NCBI GenBank assembly: GCA_937927895.1
Contig: CALGKA010000021.1
Coordinates: 1 to 42,172, forward strand
Length of the DNA: 42,172 nt
Direction of reading: 5' to 3'
Source of the DNA: an uncultured Granulosicoccaceae bacterium
Lineage (GTDB): Bacteria > Pseudomonadota > Gammaproteobacteria > Granulosicoccales > Granulosicoccaceae
Shown here one piece after another: positions 1 through 8,245 of the stretch. Position 1 is the stretch's first letter; the number at the start of each line of letters is the position of its first letter. The notes under the pieces were generated by a model. The model searched no databases and was not told where the DNA came from. It saw only the letters and a program-made list of their open reading frames with translations. The translations under genes were made by a program, and so were the position numbers.

Positions 1-138
1 TACTGCGGTCGCCCCAGGTACGCAATCTTTTACCGACTACATGTAGTTATTTAGAATGACTAAACGCCTACATGTAGTAGGCAAAATCTCACGCACCTGG
101 AACAACCTCGCTACGCGCTGTTTATGGATGGGCACTAG
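1..138 (+). repeat. MITE-like palindromic element, copy 1 (left end outside window)
   Basis: This stretch is the reverse complement of 6918-7055 with only two mismatches, so it is the same 163-bp element seen whole at 6918-7080, lacking about 25 bases beyond the window edge. It carries the 10-bp palindrome CTACATGTAG twice (37-46 and 68-77), and its two arms are near-complements, so the strand can fold into one long hairpin. The right terminus is GTTTATGGATGGGCAC followed by TA (136-137), which suggests a TA target duplication of the IS630/Tc1-mariner kind; that family assignment is inference. There is no coding capacity of its own, although an ORF opens at 56 and runs in frame into bcp. Confidence 0.85.
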
Positions 139-178
139 CTATGTGATAATTACGCCTTACCTCAACCAGCATGTCCCA

Positions 179-655
179 ATGTCAAAAGCACAACTCGGAA
201 AACCCGCCCCAGCCTTCAACCTGCCTTCGACCGGTGAAAAATCCGTACGCCTTAGCTCACTGAAGGGGCAAAATATCGTGCTCTACTTCTACCCTCGCGA
301 CGCAACCCCGGGCTGTACAACCGAAAGCCAGGACTTCCGTGATGCGCAGGCAAAATTCAAACGCGCCAATACAATCATATTAGGGATCTCCCAAGACACG
401 ATAAAAAGCCATGAAAAATTCCACGCCAGGCAATCTCTAAACTTTGATTTACTGAGCGATGAATCAGGTGAGGTTTGCACAAAGTACGGTGTACTAAAAA
501 TGAAAAAAATGTACGGCAAAGAATTTCAAGGCATTGAGCGCTCAACCTTCCTTATTGATAGCAAAGGTATATTAAAGGCCGAATGGCGCAAAGTTAAAGT
601 CCCGGGCCATGTTGACGAGGTACTCAAAGAATCTAAGCTTCTTAACAAAGCATGA
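179..655 (+). CDS. bcp: Peroxiredoxin, Bcp/PrxQ family (thioredoxin-dependent thiol peroxidase)
   Basis: 158-residue cytosolic peroxiredoxin that reduces hydrogen peroxide and organic hydroperoxides. The family signature YPRDATPGCT is present with the peroxidatic Cys at residue 46. The Cys five residues later that serves as resolving Cys in E. coli Bcp is replaced (TTESQ); the only other Cys is residue 100. I chose the ATG at 179 because the homologous region begins there (MSKAQLGKPAP) and gives the usual family length. The frame is open upstream to an ATG at 56 inside the repeat, which would add 41 unrelated residues. The stop overlaps the ATG of the next gene (ATGA), so the two are probably co-translated. 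Confidence 0.9.
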   Translation: MSKAQLGKPAPAFNLPSTGEKSVRLSSLKGQNIVLYFYPRDATPGCTTESQDFRDAQAKFKRANTIILGISQDTIKSHEKFHARQSLNFDLLSDESGEVCTKYGVLKMKKMYGKEFQGIERSTFLIDSKGILKAEWRKVKVPGHVDEVLKESKLLNKA

Positions 656-1788
656 GCACATCGGCAAAAACGTTTGATATCGCTGTTATCGGTGCAGGCA
701 TCGCCGGCGCCTCGGTGGCCGCCGCACTTGCAGAGCACACTGATATTCTTTTACTCGACATGGAAAGCCATGCGGGCTACCACAGCACCGGGCGCTCCGC
801 TGCCATGTATATACCTTCTTATGGGCCTGCACCAATTCAGGCTTTTACTAGAGCCTCTGGCGCTTTCTTTAACAACCCTCCAACAGAGTTTGGAGAATCA
901 CCATTGTTAAAGGCTAGAAGCGAACTATTAATCGCCCGCGAAGATCAGTTAAGCGAACTCAATGCTTTCTACAATGCATGTAGCAATCACGATCACGTAC
1001 AGACACTCAATGCACAACAAGTACAGCTTCACTGCCCTTTTATCAAATCTAACTACGCTGCAGCTGGTGTCATAGACAATTCCGGCAGCGATATTGACGT
1101 ACACAATCTGCACAATGGTTTCTTAAAACAATTCAGGGGCCGTGGCGGCACTGAAATAATGAATGCTACAGTGCAAACATTAAGGCATCGGGACAATATC
1201 TGGAGCCTGCACACAAGTGCCGGTGTATTTAAAAGCAAAATAGTAATTAACGCCGCCGGTGCATGGGCCGATCAAATAGCTAAATTAGCAGGCGCTGAAT
1301 CTATTGGCCTGATACCTAAACGACGCACAGCATTAACCATCGCGGCGCCTGCTAATATTCCACACTTTACTAAGATCCCGTTGGTTGCAGATATAAGTGA
1401 GGCGTTTTATATAAAACCAGACGCCAACAACTTATTGATATCACCGGCCAACGAAGACCCAATGCCCCCTTGTGATGTTCAACCGGAAGAAATGGATATT
1501 GCGCTATGCATTGATCAAATAGAACATGCATTCGATATTAAGGTTACGAATATCATCAGTAAATGGGCGGGTCTCAGAAGCTTTGTGGCCGATAAAGCAC
1601 CAGTAACGGGCTACTCTAATATGGCTCCACATTTTTACTGGTTAGCGGGCCAAGGAGGATACGGCATTCAATCGTCTCCGGCTCTTGCACGCTATGCAGC
1701 CGCTGGCGTACTTGGTCAATCAACACCCACTGATATAACTGAACACTGTTTAAATACTGCTGATGTATCAATTGATCGTTTTAATTAA
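652..1788 (+). CDS. FAD-dependent oxidoreductase, DAO (D-amino acid oxidase-like) family
   Basis: 378 residues. An N-terminal Rossmann dinucleotide-binding motif, GAGIAG (residues 14-19), is followed by an acidic residue at the end of the second strand (LLLDME), as expected for FAD. The C-terminal FAD segment GQGGYGIQSSPALAR near residue 335 is typical of glycine/D-amino-acid oxidases and related dehydrogenases. The protein has no signal peptide and is probably cytosolic. The substrate cannot be read from sequence; an amine or 2-hydroxy acid is likely. It overlaps bcp by 4 bases, so peroxide formed by an oxidase could be removed by its co-transcribed peroxidase. That link is inference. Confidence 0.85.
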   Translation: MSTSAKTFDIAVIGAGIAGASVAAALAEHTDILLLDMESHAGYHSTGRSAAMYIPSYGPAPIQAFTRASGAFFNNPPTEFGESPLLKARSELLIAREDQLSELNAFYNACSNHDHVQTLNAQQVQLHCPFIKSNYAAAGVIDNSGSDIDVHNLHNGFLKQFRGRGGTEIMNATVQTLRHRDNIWSLHTSAGVFKSKIVINAAGAWADQIAKLAGAESIGLIPKRRTALTIAAPANIPHFTKIPLVADISEAFYIKPDANNLLISPANEDPMPPCDVQPEEMDIALCIDQIEHAFDIKVTNIISKWAGLRSFVADKAPVTGYSNMAPHFYWLAGQGGYGIQSSPALARYAAAGVLGQSTPTDITEHCLNTADVSIDRFN

Positions 1789-1805
1789 AGCCAAATGTTA
1801 TTACC

Positions 1806-2135
1806 ATGCCAATTGCTAACTGCGTTATCACCCCCGATTGCACTGAAGGCACAGGCTGCCTGATTGATCTCTGGGCCAAAGAGTCATCGCTATCATCTGA
1901 GCACATGACAATCAACTTCATTACCAGCACAAAACAATTAGGTAACCGCTACAAAATTATGGCCAACCTTATACTCCCTGCTATTTGGTCGCTCAAAGAC
2001 CGGGAAGCACTTCAAGTGGGTTTAGCTGTGGCACTTTCAAGTTATTATTCAGTGGCCCTGCAAGATGTTCATGTTGTTACACAAATTGTGGATTCCGGCT
2101 TGGTGGTAGAATCGGGTAAGACAGTCACATGGTAG
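1806..2135 (+). CDS. Small conserved-looking protein of unknown function, possibly tautomerase-like
   Basis: 109 residues, starting 17 bases after the oxidoreductase and on the same strand, so probably in the same operon. It begins Met-Pro, and the C-terminal half alternates hydrophobic and polar residues, ending VVESGKTVTW. The Met-Pro start and the strand-rich end recall the tautomerase superfamily, in which Pro-2 is the catalytic base, but no diagnostic motif is complete. There is no signal peptide or membrane segment. I do not recognise the family with confidence. Confidence 0.6.
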   Translation: MPIANCVITPDCTEGTGCLIDLWAKESSLSSEHMTINFITSTKQLGNRYKIMANLILPAIWSLKDREALQVGLAVALSSYYSVALQDVHVVTQIVDSGLVVESGKTVTW

Positions 2136-2214
2136 TTAAAACCGATTTGCATACCTCAGACATTCAAAAACCAATATCACTGCCAACAACACCAAACCCA
2201 GTCAAAGCCTTCTT

Positions 2215-3510
2215 ATGAGCATTTGCGGATTAGACTTCGGCACCTCCAACTCAACCATTGGCATTCTACAAGACAAGCAACCTACCATGGTGCCGCTTGA
2301 GCAAGATCCCTCGGGCGAGTGGCAAACCACTCTACCCAGCGCTCTGTTTTTTGATTTCGAAGATGATCAGATAAATTTCGGTCGTCACGCAATCGCACGA
2401 TACACAGCAGGTGAGCAAGGGCGGCTACTACGATCTATGAAGAGCTTACTTGGTGGGTCCTTCATGAACGATAAAACCCAGGTCAAAAACCGCTTTTACA
2501 CTTTTGATGAAATCATCGGGTTCTTTGTCAGCAGCTTAAAAACACAGGCAGAGAAATACAACAAACCTGATTCAGCATCACTTGAATCAGTAGTCATGGG
2601 CAGACCTGTCTACTTTAACGACACAGACACAGCCCTTGATCAAGCCGCAGAAGAGCACCTGGCAAACATCGCTCGGCTAGCGGGTTTTAAGCATGTATCT
2701 TTTCAATTTGAGCCTATCGCCGCCGCCCTTGACTACGAGCAGCAAGTCAGCAAAGAAGAACTGGCGTTAATCATAGATATTGGTGGCGGCACGTCAGATT
2801 TTACTTTGATCAAACTTTCACCAGCACGGCAAAACCAATCAGATCGACAAAATGATCTTCTCGCCAATCATGGTGTGCACCTTGGCGGCACTAACTTTGA
2901 TCAGAGATTATCAGTCAATTGTGTCATGCCCGAATTTGGCATGAACATGCCATTAACTGACAAGCCCGGTTTACACATGCCCGGCCACTACTATTTTGAT
3001 CTCGCTACCTGGCACAAAATACATTTGCTTTATGATCGCGCCGTTCTTTTAGAGCTACAAAACTTCAGACCAATCGTCAGTGACAAAGCCAAGCTCGACA
3101 ATCTACTACAGCTGCTAAAGAGCCGAAAAGGCCATCAACTAGCAAGCTTAGTTGAGGCGAGCAAAATAGAGCTTTCTACCGAAGCTGAATCACTTGTAGA
3201 TTTGAGTTCACTGTTTAGCGACAGTCGCGAAGACGCCATGAAAAATTGCACCATAAGCCAGGCACAACTGCAGCTTTCTCTACAGCGCGATATTGACAAA
3301 ATATTCAACACACTACAAGAAACGCTCACTCAGGCAGGCGTTAGCCACAAGAATATAGATACCGTATTTACCACTGGCGGCTCTACCGCCCTACCCATGG
3401 TAAAAGCATGCATAGATGCCGCATTTCCAAACGCAAAGCAAATAGTTGGTGACTTATACAACAGCGTTGGCAGTGGCTTATTAATGGAAGCCCAACTTCG
3501 TTACCGCTGA
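2215..3510 (+). CDS. yegD: Hsp70-like molecular chaperone of the YegD type
   Basis: 431 residues of actin/Hsp70 ATPase fold. The phosphate-1 loop DFGTSNSTIGI lies at residues 7-17, the phosphate-2 loop DIGGGTSDFTLIKL in the middle, and the adenosine loop TTGGSTALPMV near residue 390. It lacks the DnaK substrate-binding domain, and its length fits E. coli YegD (about 450). YegD proteins are poorly characterised; a chaperone or ATP-switch role is inferred from the family. It follows the unknown small gene by 79 bases on the same strand and converges with the nitroreductase gene 33 bases downstream. Confidence 0.88.
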   Translation: MSICGLDFGTSNSTIGILQDKQPTMVPLEQDPSGEWQTTLPSALFFDFEDDQINFGRHAIARYTAGEQGRLLRSMKSLLGGSFMNDKTQVKNRFYTFDEIIGFFVSSLKTQAEKYNKPDSASLESVVMGRPVYFNDTDTALDQAAEEHLANIARLAGFKHVSFQFEPIAAALDYEQQVSKEELALIIDIGGGTSDFTLIKLSPARQNQSDRQNDLLANHGVHLGGTNFDQRLSVNCVMPEFGMNMPLTDKPGLHMPGHYYFDLATWHKIHLLYDRAVLLELQNFRPIVSDKAKLDNLLQLLKSRKGHQLASLVEASKIELSTEAESLVDLSSLFSDSREDAMKNCTISQAQLQLSLQRDIDKIFNTLQETLTQAGVSHKNIDTVFTTGGSTALPMVKACIDAAFPNAKQIVGDLYNSVGSGLLMEAQLRYR

Positions 3511-3543
3511 ACTATACGTCAAACAGTAACTAAAACAGCGGCT

Positions 3544-4233
3544 CTAGCTATAGATTTTTATAAACTCATCTGCATCAGCACGGTCTGTTTGCAATGTATT
3601 TTCAACAGCTGAAAAATCTGCGTAACCAAACGCCATTCCGCAAACCACCACTTCAGAATCCTCTAACGCCAGCGCTGTGCGTATGGCTTTGTGATACCCA
3701 CAAAATGCTGCTTGTGGGCAGGTATGTAAGCCCGCTTCACGGGCGAGCAACATCACACTTTGCAAGTACATTCCGTAGTCAAGCCAGCTGCCAATATTAA
3801 GATCACGATGTATCGTAAAAATGGCCGCCGCAGGCGCGCTGAAAAACTCATAGTTGCGGCGGTGCTGAGCTTTCATCTTTTCTTTATCGCCTTTCTCTAT
3901 ACCAAGTAAGCCGTATAGATCCCAACCAACTTTGCGACGTCGACTCAAGTAGGGTTCGAAGAATTTATCCGGGTAATACGGTTGTTCTTCATCGTACGGG
4001 ACATTGTTATCGTAGTCTTGCAGTACAGCTTGACTGACCTTAGCTTGGCTTTCTCCAAACAATAAATGCACATTCCATGGCTGCATATTAGTACCGCTTG
4101 GAGCGCGAGATGCCTTAACAAGAATTTCTTTGAGTAGTTTCGGCTCTACCTTGTCAGGTAAAAATGCCCGCAGTGATCGCCGGGTTTCTACCGCTTCACT
4201 GACTGTTGTAGCGCTACCTTCTAATGACACCAT
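3544..4233 (-). CDS. Nitroreductase family FMN-dependent oxidoreductase
   Basis: 229 residues. The N-terminal FMN-binding signature RRSLRAF is followed by the family motif RAPSGTNMQPW near residue 45, and the C-terminal half contains a VVCGMAFGYAD segment typical of these enzymes. They use NAD(P)H and bound FMN to reduce nitro groups, quinones or enones. An AAGAG ribosome-binding site precedes the ATG. It lies 26 bases downstream of the SDR gene on the same strand, so it probably belongs to a three-gene operon with the SDR and the NTF2-like protein. The substrate is unknown. Confidence 0.88.
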   Translation of the reverse strand: MVSLEGSATTVSEAVETRRSLRAFLPDKVEPKLLKEILVKASRAPSGTNMQPWNVHLLFGESQAKVSQAVLQDYDNNVPYDEEQPYYPDKFFEPYLSRRRKVGWDLYGLLGIEKGDKEKMKAQHRRNYEFFSAPAAAIFTIHRDLNIGSWLDYGMYLQSVMLLAREAGLHTCPQAAFCGYHKAIRTALALEDSEVVVCGMAFGYADFSAVENTLQTDRADADEFIKIYS

Positions 4234-4259
4234 GATTTTCTCTTTGCAGTTTTGCTTAA

Positions 4260-5159
4260 TCAGCTTATTGGCATTTTAACTATACGCTCAATATGCTGCA
4301 TACCTTCAAGAATCTCAATACCATTTTCCACATCGCTTATCTGATCAAAACTATCCGCTATGTTTTCTGGTGTACGTTCACCTTCAGGCAGTTTAATGCC
4401 TTGCGCCTCAACTAACTTTGCAACGGTATAAGCGCCAGCACCCGCAAGTAAAATGGTGCGACTAGGCGCTTGCTCTGACGCTAAAAACAATACCGCGGGC
4501 GTAACATTCTCAGGGGCCAACTGTTCAAGCACCTCTTCTGGCATAACATCTTCAGTCATTCTGGTAGCCGCAGACGGCGCGAGGCTATTAACTCGAATAT
4601 TGTATTTTACGCCCTCTAAGTGCAATACATTCATCAAACCCACCACACCGAACTTAGCAGCACCGTAATTGGCTTGCCCGAAGTTTCCGTATATTCCAGA
4701 TGTTGACGTGGTCATTACAATACGACCGTAACGTTGTTCTCGCATAATCGGCCACACCGCGTGACTACAATACGCCGCACCATTCAGATGCACATCAATA
4801 ACCGCACGCCAATCGCTTAGTGTCATTTTAACAAATGATTTATCACGTAGAATTCCGGCGTTATTAACCAACACATCTACCCGCCCCCATTTGTTCATAG
4901 CGGATTGAACCATCGCTGCCACCTGGCTCTCATCGGTAACGTTCGCATCATTGGCGATAGCTTCACCGCCGGCTGCAATAATTTCTGCTACAACCGATTC
5001 AGCTGCTGTGGCAGAACCACCACTACCGTCACGGCTTCCACCAAGATCATTCACCACCACTCGAGCACCACGGGCAGCCATTTGCAACGCATGTGATCTG
5101 CCGAGACCAGTGCCTGCACCTGTCACTATTGCCACCCGATTTTTGAATTCAATAGTCAT
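4260..5159 (-). CDS. Short-chain dehydrogenase/reductase, 3-hydroxyacyl-CoA dehydrogenase-like
   Basis: 299 residues. The cofactor loop TGAGTGLG is at residues 13-20, NNAG near residue 95, and the catalytic set is a Ser in the TSTSG segment with Tyr and Lys in YGAAK. The insert VNDLGGSRDGSG after the second strand resembles the dehydrogenase part of peroxisomal multifunctional enzyme type 2 (17-beta-HSD4), and the C-terminal extension past residue 240 also fits that subgroup. This points to NAD-dependent oxidation of a hydroxyacyl-CoA or steroid-like alcohol. Start ATG has GGAAA about 9 bases upstream. Middle gene of the leftward trio. Confidence 0.88.
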   Translation of the reverse strand: MTIEFKNRVAIVTGAGTGLGRSHALQMAARGARVVVNDLGGSRDGSGGSATAAESVVAEIIAAGGEAIANDANVTDESQVAAMVQSAMNKWGRVDVLVNNAGILRDKSFVKMTLSDWRAVIDVHLNGAAYCSHAVWPIMREQRYGRIVMTTSTSGIYGNFGQANYGAAKFGVVGLMNVLHLEGVKYNIRVNSLAPSAATRMTEDVMPEEVLEQLAPENVTPAVLFLASEQAPSRTILLAGAGAYTVAKLVEAQGIKLPEGERTPENIADSFDQISDVENGIEILEGMQHIERIVKMPIS

Positions 5160-5187
5160 AAGCTGTTTCCGTGTTATAGATTATTTT

Positions 5188-6195
5188 TTAGCGACGATGC
5201 AGCGTTATTTCACGCATACGATTAAATACGTTAACCCCCAACTGACTATACACATCTAGCAGATCAACCAATACCCAGTTTTCTCTTATCAAGCCATTTT
5301 CGCAGCGCCAAAAATCAAGGCTACGCATGGTGATTTTTTTATCGGACGGCGCGATACCCATCCAACCATCACCTGTAACCGTCATGCGCATACCAGGCCA
5401 TGCCGTAAAACCAACGTAGTCACCATCACCAAACAAATTACCGGTTCCACCCGAGCCAATTCGATCCGGCATGGCATTTAGAAAGGGAATTTGATGGCAA
5501 TGCCGAAACCCATCAACTCCACAGCTAGTTCCTATACCTGCGGGTCCGTACCAGTAAAAGGATGGATGCCAATACTTATCCAGTTGCATACCCTGAACAC
5601 CTTCCGTCGCAAATGCTGTAAGACCTAACAACATATCAGACACTAACCCGGCACTTGCAGCCGACTTGGCTTGATCATACGGACCAACAATACGACCATC
5701 CTGCGTGGCCGGCCCCGGCACCAACCACTCCACCCCTATCGCCGGCGACATCGGCCAAGCATTGGCTTGCATCATTAAAGCGGGGATATCCCACAGCGCT
5801 TGAACTTCAACAACCTTATTATCTACCACACGATAAAACTCATGGAAGCGCATTTGCACCACATGCTTAGTCGGTGGAATATCAAGCCATGGTTTATCAA
5901 ACACACCGGTATAGAACCCACCGCAACCGACCCAAACGCTGCCATTAACTTCTCCCGCCATCACAATGTAATCACGACGTTCAAGTGCAGGAATAGATTT
6001 TAGTAACGGACCATAGACGGTTGTAAACAGTTCCTCAGGACCAACCAGATCTTCAAATGGGTGGGTATAATGAATCTCACAATCAGCACTTAGCACCTGT
6101 GATAGTGCCGCCGGTATGTCGCTACTCGCAGTGTTGTACAGAGCCTCTAGTAATGGTGCCACAACTTCCTTGGCCCGCGTAGTCAGATCAGTCAT
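5188..6195 (-). CDS. Double-domain SnoaL/NTF2-like protein
   Basis: 335 residues. Two similar halves (about 15-160 and 185-330) each carry the features of the SnoaL/NTF2-like cone fold: W/F-rich strands and a CxxF/W-type end (ALWDIPA in the first half, FWRCENGLIRENWVLVDLL in the second). SnoaL-like proteins include polyketide cyclases, dehydratases and isomerases; which applies here is unknown. The frame is open further upstream, but the ATG at 6195 has AAGGGG 8 bases before it, so I prefer it. First gene of the operon with the SDR (28-base gap) and the nitroreductase, which together suggest a small catabolic or tailoring pathway. Confidence 0.8.
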   Translation of the reverse strand: MTDLTTRAKEVVAPLLEALYNTASSDIPAALSQVLSADCEIHYTHPFEDLVGPEELFTTVYGPLLKSIPALERRDYIVMAGEVNGSVWVGCGGFYTGVFDKPWLDIPPTKHVVQMRFHEFYRVVDNKVVEVQALWDIPALMMQANAWPMSPAIGVEWLVPGPATQDGRIVGPYDQAKSAASAGLVSDMLLGLTAFATEGVQGMQLDKYWHPSFYWYGPAGIGTSCGVDGFRHCHQIPFLNAMPDRIGSGGTGNLFGDGDYVGFTAWPGMRMTVTGDGWMGIAPSDKKITMRSLDFWRCENGLIRENWVLVDLLDVYSQLGVNVFNRMREITLHRR

Positions 6196-6357
6196 ATTCA
6201 GCCCCTTATGTTTTTCTTCTAGCATTGCACGATAGACTACTCGCAGCTTACCAATAATTCGCCGCCCACAAGGCAAGTCAAAACGACAACCACCTGCATG
6301 AATAAACAAGCGCCACCGCGCTAACGGTAAAACCCATTGGTAGTCAGCACTGAAAAG

Positions 6358-6894
6358 CTAAAACTGAAAGGAAAGCTGCTCGGTGTTTTCAAGATCCAGT
6401 AAAAAGGTTTTGGCAGGCAAGCCACCCGCAAAACCTGTCAGACTGCCATTGCCACCAATAACCCGATGGCACGGAATAATAATTGGAATAGGATTGCGAC
6501 CATTCGCGCCACCCACAGCGCGGCCCGCTTTTGGGTTATCGACTAATTTAGCTACCGCACCGTAGCTGGTGGTTTTACCATACGGTATAGTCTGTAATGC
6601 TTTCCACACGCTTTTTTGAAAAGCTGTGCCATTTGGCGATAGAGGAATATCAAAGGTTTCTAAGTCTCTTCTAAAGTATGCGTCAAGTTGTTTGCAAGCT
6701 TCTTTAAAGACATTATTACTTTGCTGCCACTGATCCGCTGCAATGGCATTTTGGTTTGGAAGCGTAATGCTATACAAGGCTTGCTCAGAGCCGGTCAGCA
6801 GCAACCGCCCTATAGGTGATTCATACCATTGGTAGAAAATGTCACTACTAGCGTCTTTACTTAAAGCAGTAGTTTCTGGAGGTTTACTGGGCAT
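6358..6894 (-). CDS. ogt: Methylated-DNA--protein-cysteine S-methyltransferase
   Basis: 178 residues. The suicide-acceptor motif PCHRVIG is present with the reactive Cys at residue 142, preceded by the DNA-recognition helix region (YGAVAKLV ... AGRAVGGANGRNP). The protein removes methyl or alkyl groups from O6-guanine and O4-thymine in DNA and is consumed in the process. Length matches stand-alone Ogt (171 in E. coli); the Ada N-terminal zinc domain is absent. It stands alone, and its start lies only 23 bases from the MITE-like element at 6918, so its promoter probably lies within or beyond that element. Confidence 0.93.
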   Translation of the reverse strand: MPSKPPETTALSKDASSDIFYQWYESPIGRLLLTGSEQALYSITLPNQNAIAADQWQQSNNVFKEACKQLDAYFRRDLETFDIPLSPNGTAFQKSVWKALQTIPYGKTTSYGAVAKLVDNPKAGRAVGGANGRNPIPIIIPCHRVIGGNGSLTGFAGGLPAKTFLLDLENTEQLSFQF

Positions 6895-6917
6895 GGGAAA
6901 TTGATAAAGGCAACTAG

Positions 6918-7080
6918 CTAGTGTCCATCCATAAACAGCGCGTAGCGAGGTTGTTCCAGGTGCGTGAGATTTTGCCTACTACATGTAGGCGTTTAGTCAT
7001 TCTAAATAACTACATGTAGTCGGTAAAAGATTGCGCACCTGGGGCGACCGCAGTAGCGTTCGTTTATGGATGGGCACTAG
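6918..7080 (-). repeat. MITE-like palindromic element, complete copy 2
   Basis: A 163-bp element bounded by inverted 19-mers CTAGTGYCCATCCATAAAC. The two arms of about 70 bp are near-complements, each including GCGCACCTGG or GCGTGAGATTTTG-type blocks and ending at the palindrome CTACATGTAG, with a short central loop. The core 6921-7077 is flanked by TA on both sides (6919-6920, 7078-7079), as expected for TA-target insertion. It is in inverted orientation relative to 1-138, differing at two of 138 positions, so both copies are recent or gene-converted. It contains no gene. Function, if any, is unknown; a transcript through it would fold into a long hairpin. Confidence 0.88.
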
Positions 7081-7457
7081 TTATGAGTATACCTGAGCAA
7101 AATAATAGCTAAAAGTCACTTCGATTACATGCTTGTATTAGATTGCCAATATAGACAGCAGGTATTAGCATGGTTGTGTCTATGGCCCGTGTCCTACGTT
7201 AAGTAAAGTTGGCCTTCCAGCATTGAATATCCATAGTAAACTCTGCCGGATGACAACCCTTGTACTATGTAGAAGCTCTGCACTCGGTAGAATCTACGGC
7301 AGCAGCTGCCTGCTTCTCAGCTCAGTGCATAGGGATCGCGCCAGACTCCGTCATGGTGATTCCAATTCCACAAAGCTTGCTAAAAAGGCGTCAAGTAATC
7401 AAATCGTACCGTGTAGTATCGTTGATCTTGAATAATAAACTCACTCGCGTTAAAACA
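7081..7457. other. Gene-poor stretch between MITE copy 2 and the PhnD-like gene
   Basis: About 377 bases. The frame of the next gene is open back to 7260, but the sequence before 7458 encodes residues that do not resemble the family and include no signal peptide, so I treat it as non-coding. I saw no convincing promoter pair, terminator or RNA structure. Confidence 0.5.
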
Positions 7458-8204
7458 ATGATAGCCAGCCTCCCTATGTACCTACGACCCGAGTTGGTCG
7501 ACGCCCACAACCTTTACTGGGCTACGATTAAAAAACATTTGAATCAACACAACATGCCGTCTCCCGGGAAGCTGTCACTGCCAGACGACATGCTCGCAAA
7601 CTGGCTTGATCCCACCTTAGTGCTAAGCCAAACCTGTGGCATGCCGTATCGAAATACCCTGCATAAAAAGGTGCAATTAGTTGGCACCCCAAACTTTGCA
7701 GTAAGCGGCTGCGAAGCGGGTTATTATCGCAGTGCCATTGTAGTGCGCAATGACGATAAAGATAAAAATCCCACCGACTTTGAAAATAAAACTTTTGCGT
7801 ACAATTCTAAAGAGTCACATTCTGGTTATGCTTCCGCCTTCAGTTATTTTGCGACTCATGGCTATTGGTTTACGAATCACCACATTAGTGGCTCGCACAG
7901 ACGATCCGCGCAAGCCGTGGCCGAAGGCATCGCCGACATCGCATCGCTTGATGCTGTAACGTGGCGTTTGTTGCAAACCTATGAAGAAGATTTGTCCCAA
8001 CAGCTCTGTGTACTTGATTGGACAGCACCAACCCCCGGCCTGCCGTATATCACAGCGTTAGGTAACAACGCAGAAACGTTATTTGACTGCATTAGCACAG
8101 CAATTGACGAACTGCCACAGGATACAAGAGAGCAACTCGGGATACATGGCCTTGTGAAAATAGCCGCAGACGACTACCTTCGCGTGCCTAATCCGACGGA
8201 ATAA
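7458..8204 (+). CDS. PhnD-like phosphate/phosphonate-type substrate-binding domain protein, no signal peptide
   Basis: 248 residues. The pattern LVGTPNFAVSGCEAGYYRSAIVVR, a Ser/Gly-rich SHSGYASAF loop, and the AEGIADIASLDAVTWRLL block match the periplasmic-binding fold of PhnD-type proteins (PF12974-like), which bind phosphonate, phosphite or similar anions. Unlike transported family members it shows no N-terminal hydrophobic signal from the ATG at 7458, nor from the longer open frame, and no permease or ATPase gene is nearby. It may be a cytosolic ligand sensor or an orphan binding protein. It converges with the next gene, 29 bases away. Confidence 0.78.
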   Translation: MIASLPMYLRPELVDAHNLYWATIKKHLNQHNMPSPGKLSLPDDMLANWLDPTLVLSQTCGMPYRNTLHKKVQLVGTPNFAVSGCEAGYYRSAIVVRNDDKDKNPTDFENKTFAYNSKESHSGYASAFSYFATHGYWFTNHHISGSHRRSAQAVAEGIADIASLDAVTWRLLQTYEEDLSQQLCVLDWTAPTPGLPYITALGNNAETLFDCISTAIDELPQDTREQLGIHGLVKIAADDYLRVPNPTE

Positions 8205-8228
8205 ACACCCCGAAACGGCTATCCCAAA

Positions 8229-8245
8229 GAGGCTTAGTAAGCCTC
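8229..8245 (-). terminator. Palindrome at a convergent junction, possible terminator
   Basis: GAGGCTTAGTAAGCCTC folds as a 6-bp stem (GAGGCT/AGCCTC) with a 5-base loop and overlaps the stop codon of the leftward gene. Read leftward it is followed by TTTGGG, only a short U run, so intrinsic termination would be weak. Confidence 0.35.

Noticed and set aside
5951..6309. SnoaL-like protein starting at 6309
   Set aside because: The ATG at 6195 has a strong ribosome-binding site and begins the family-like sequence.
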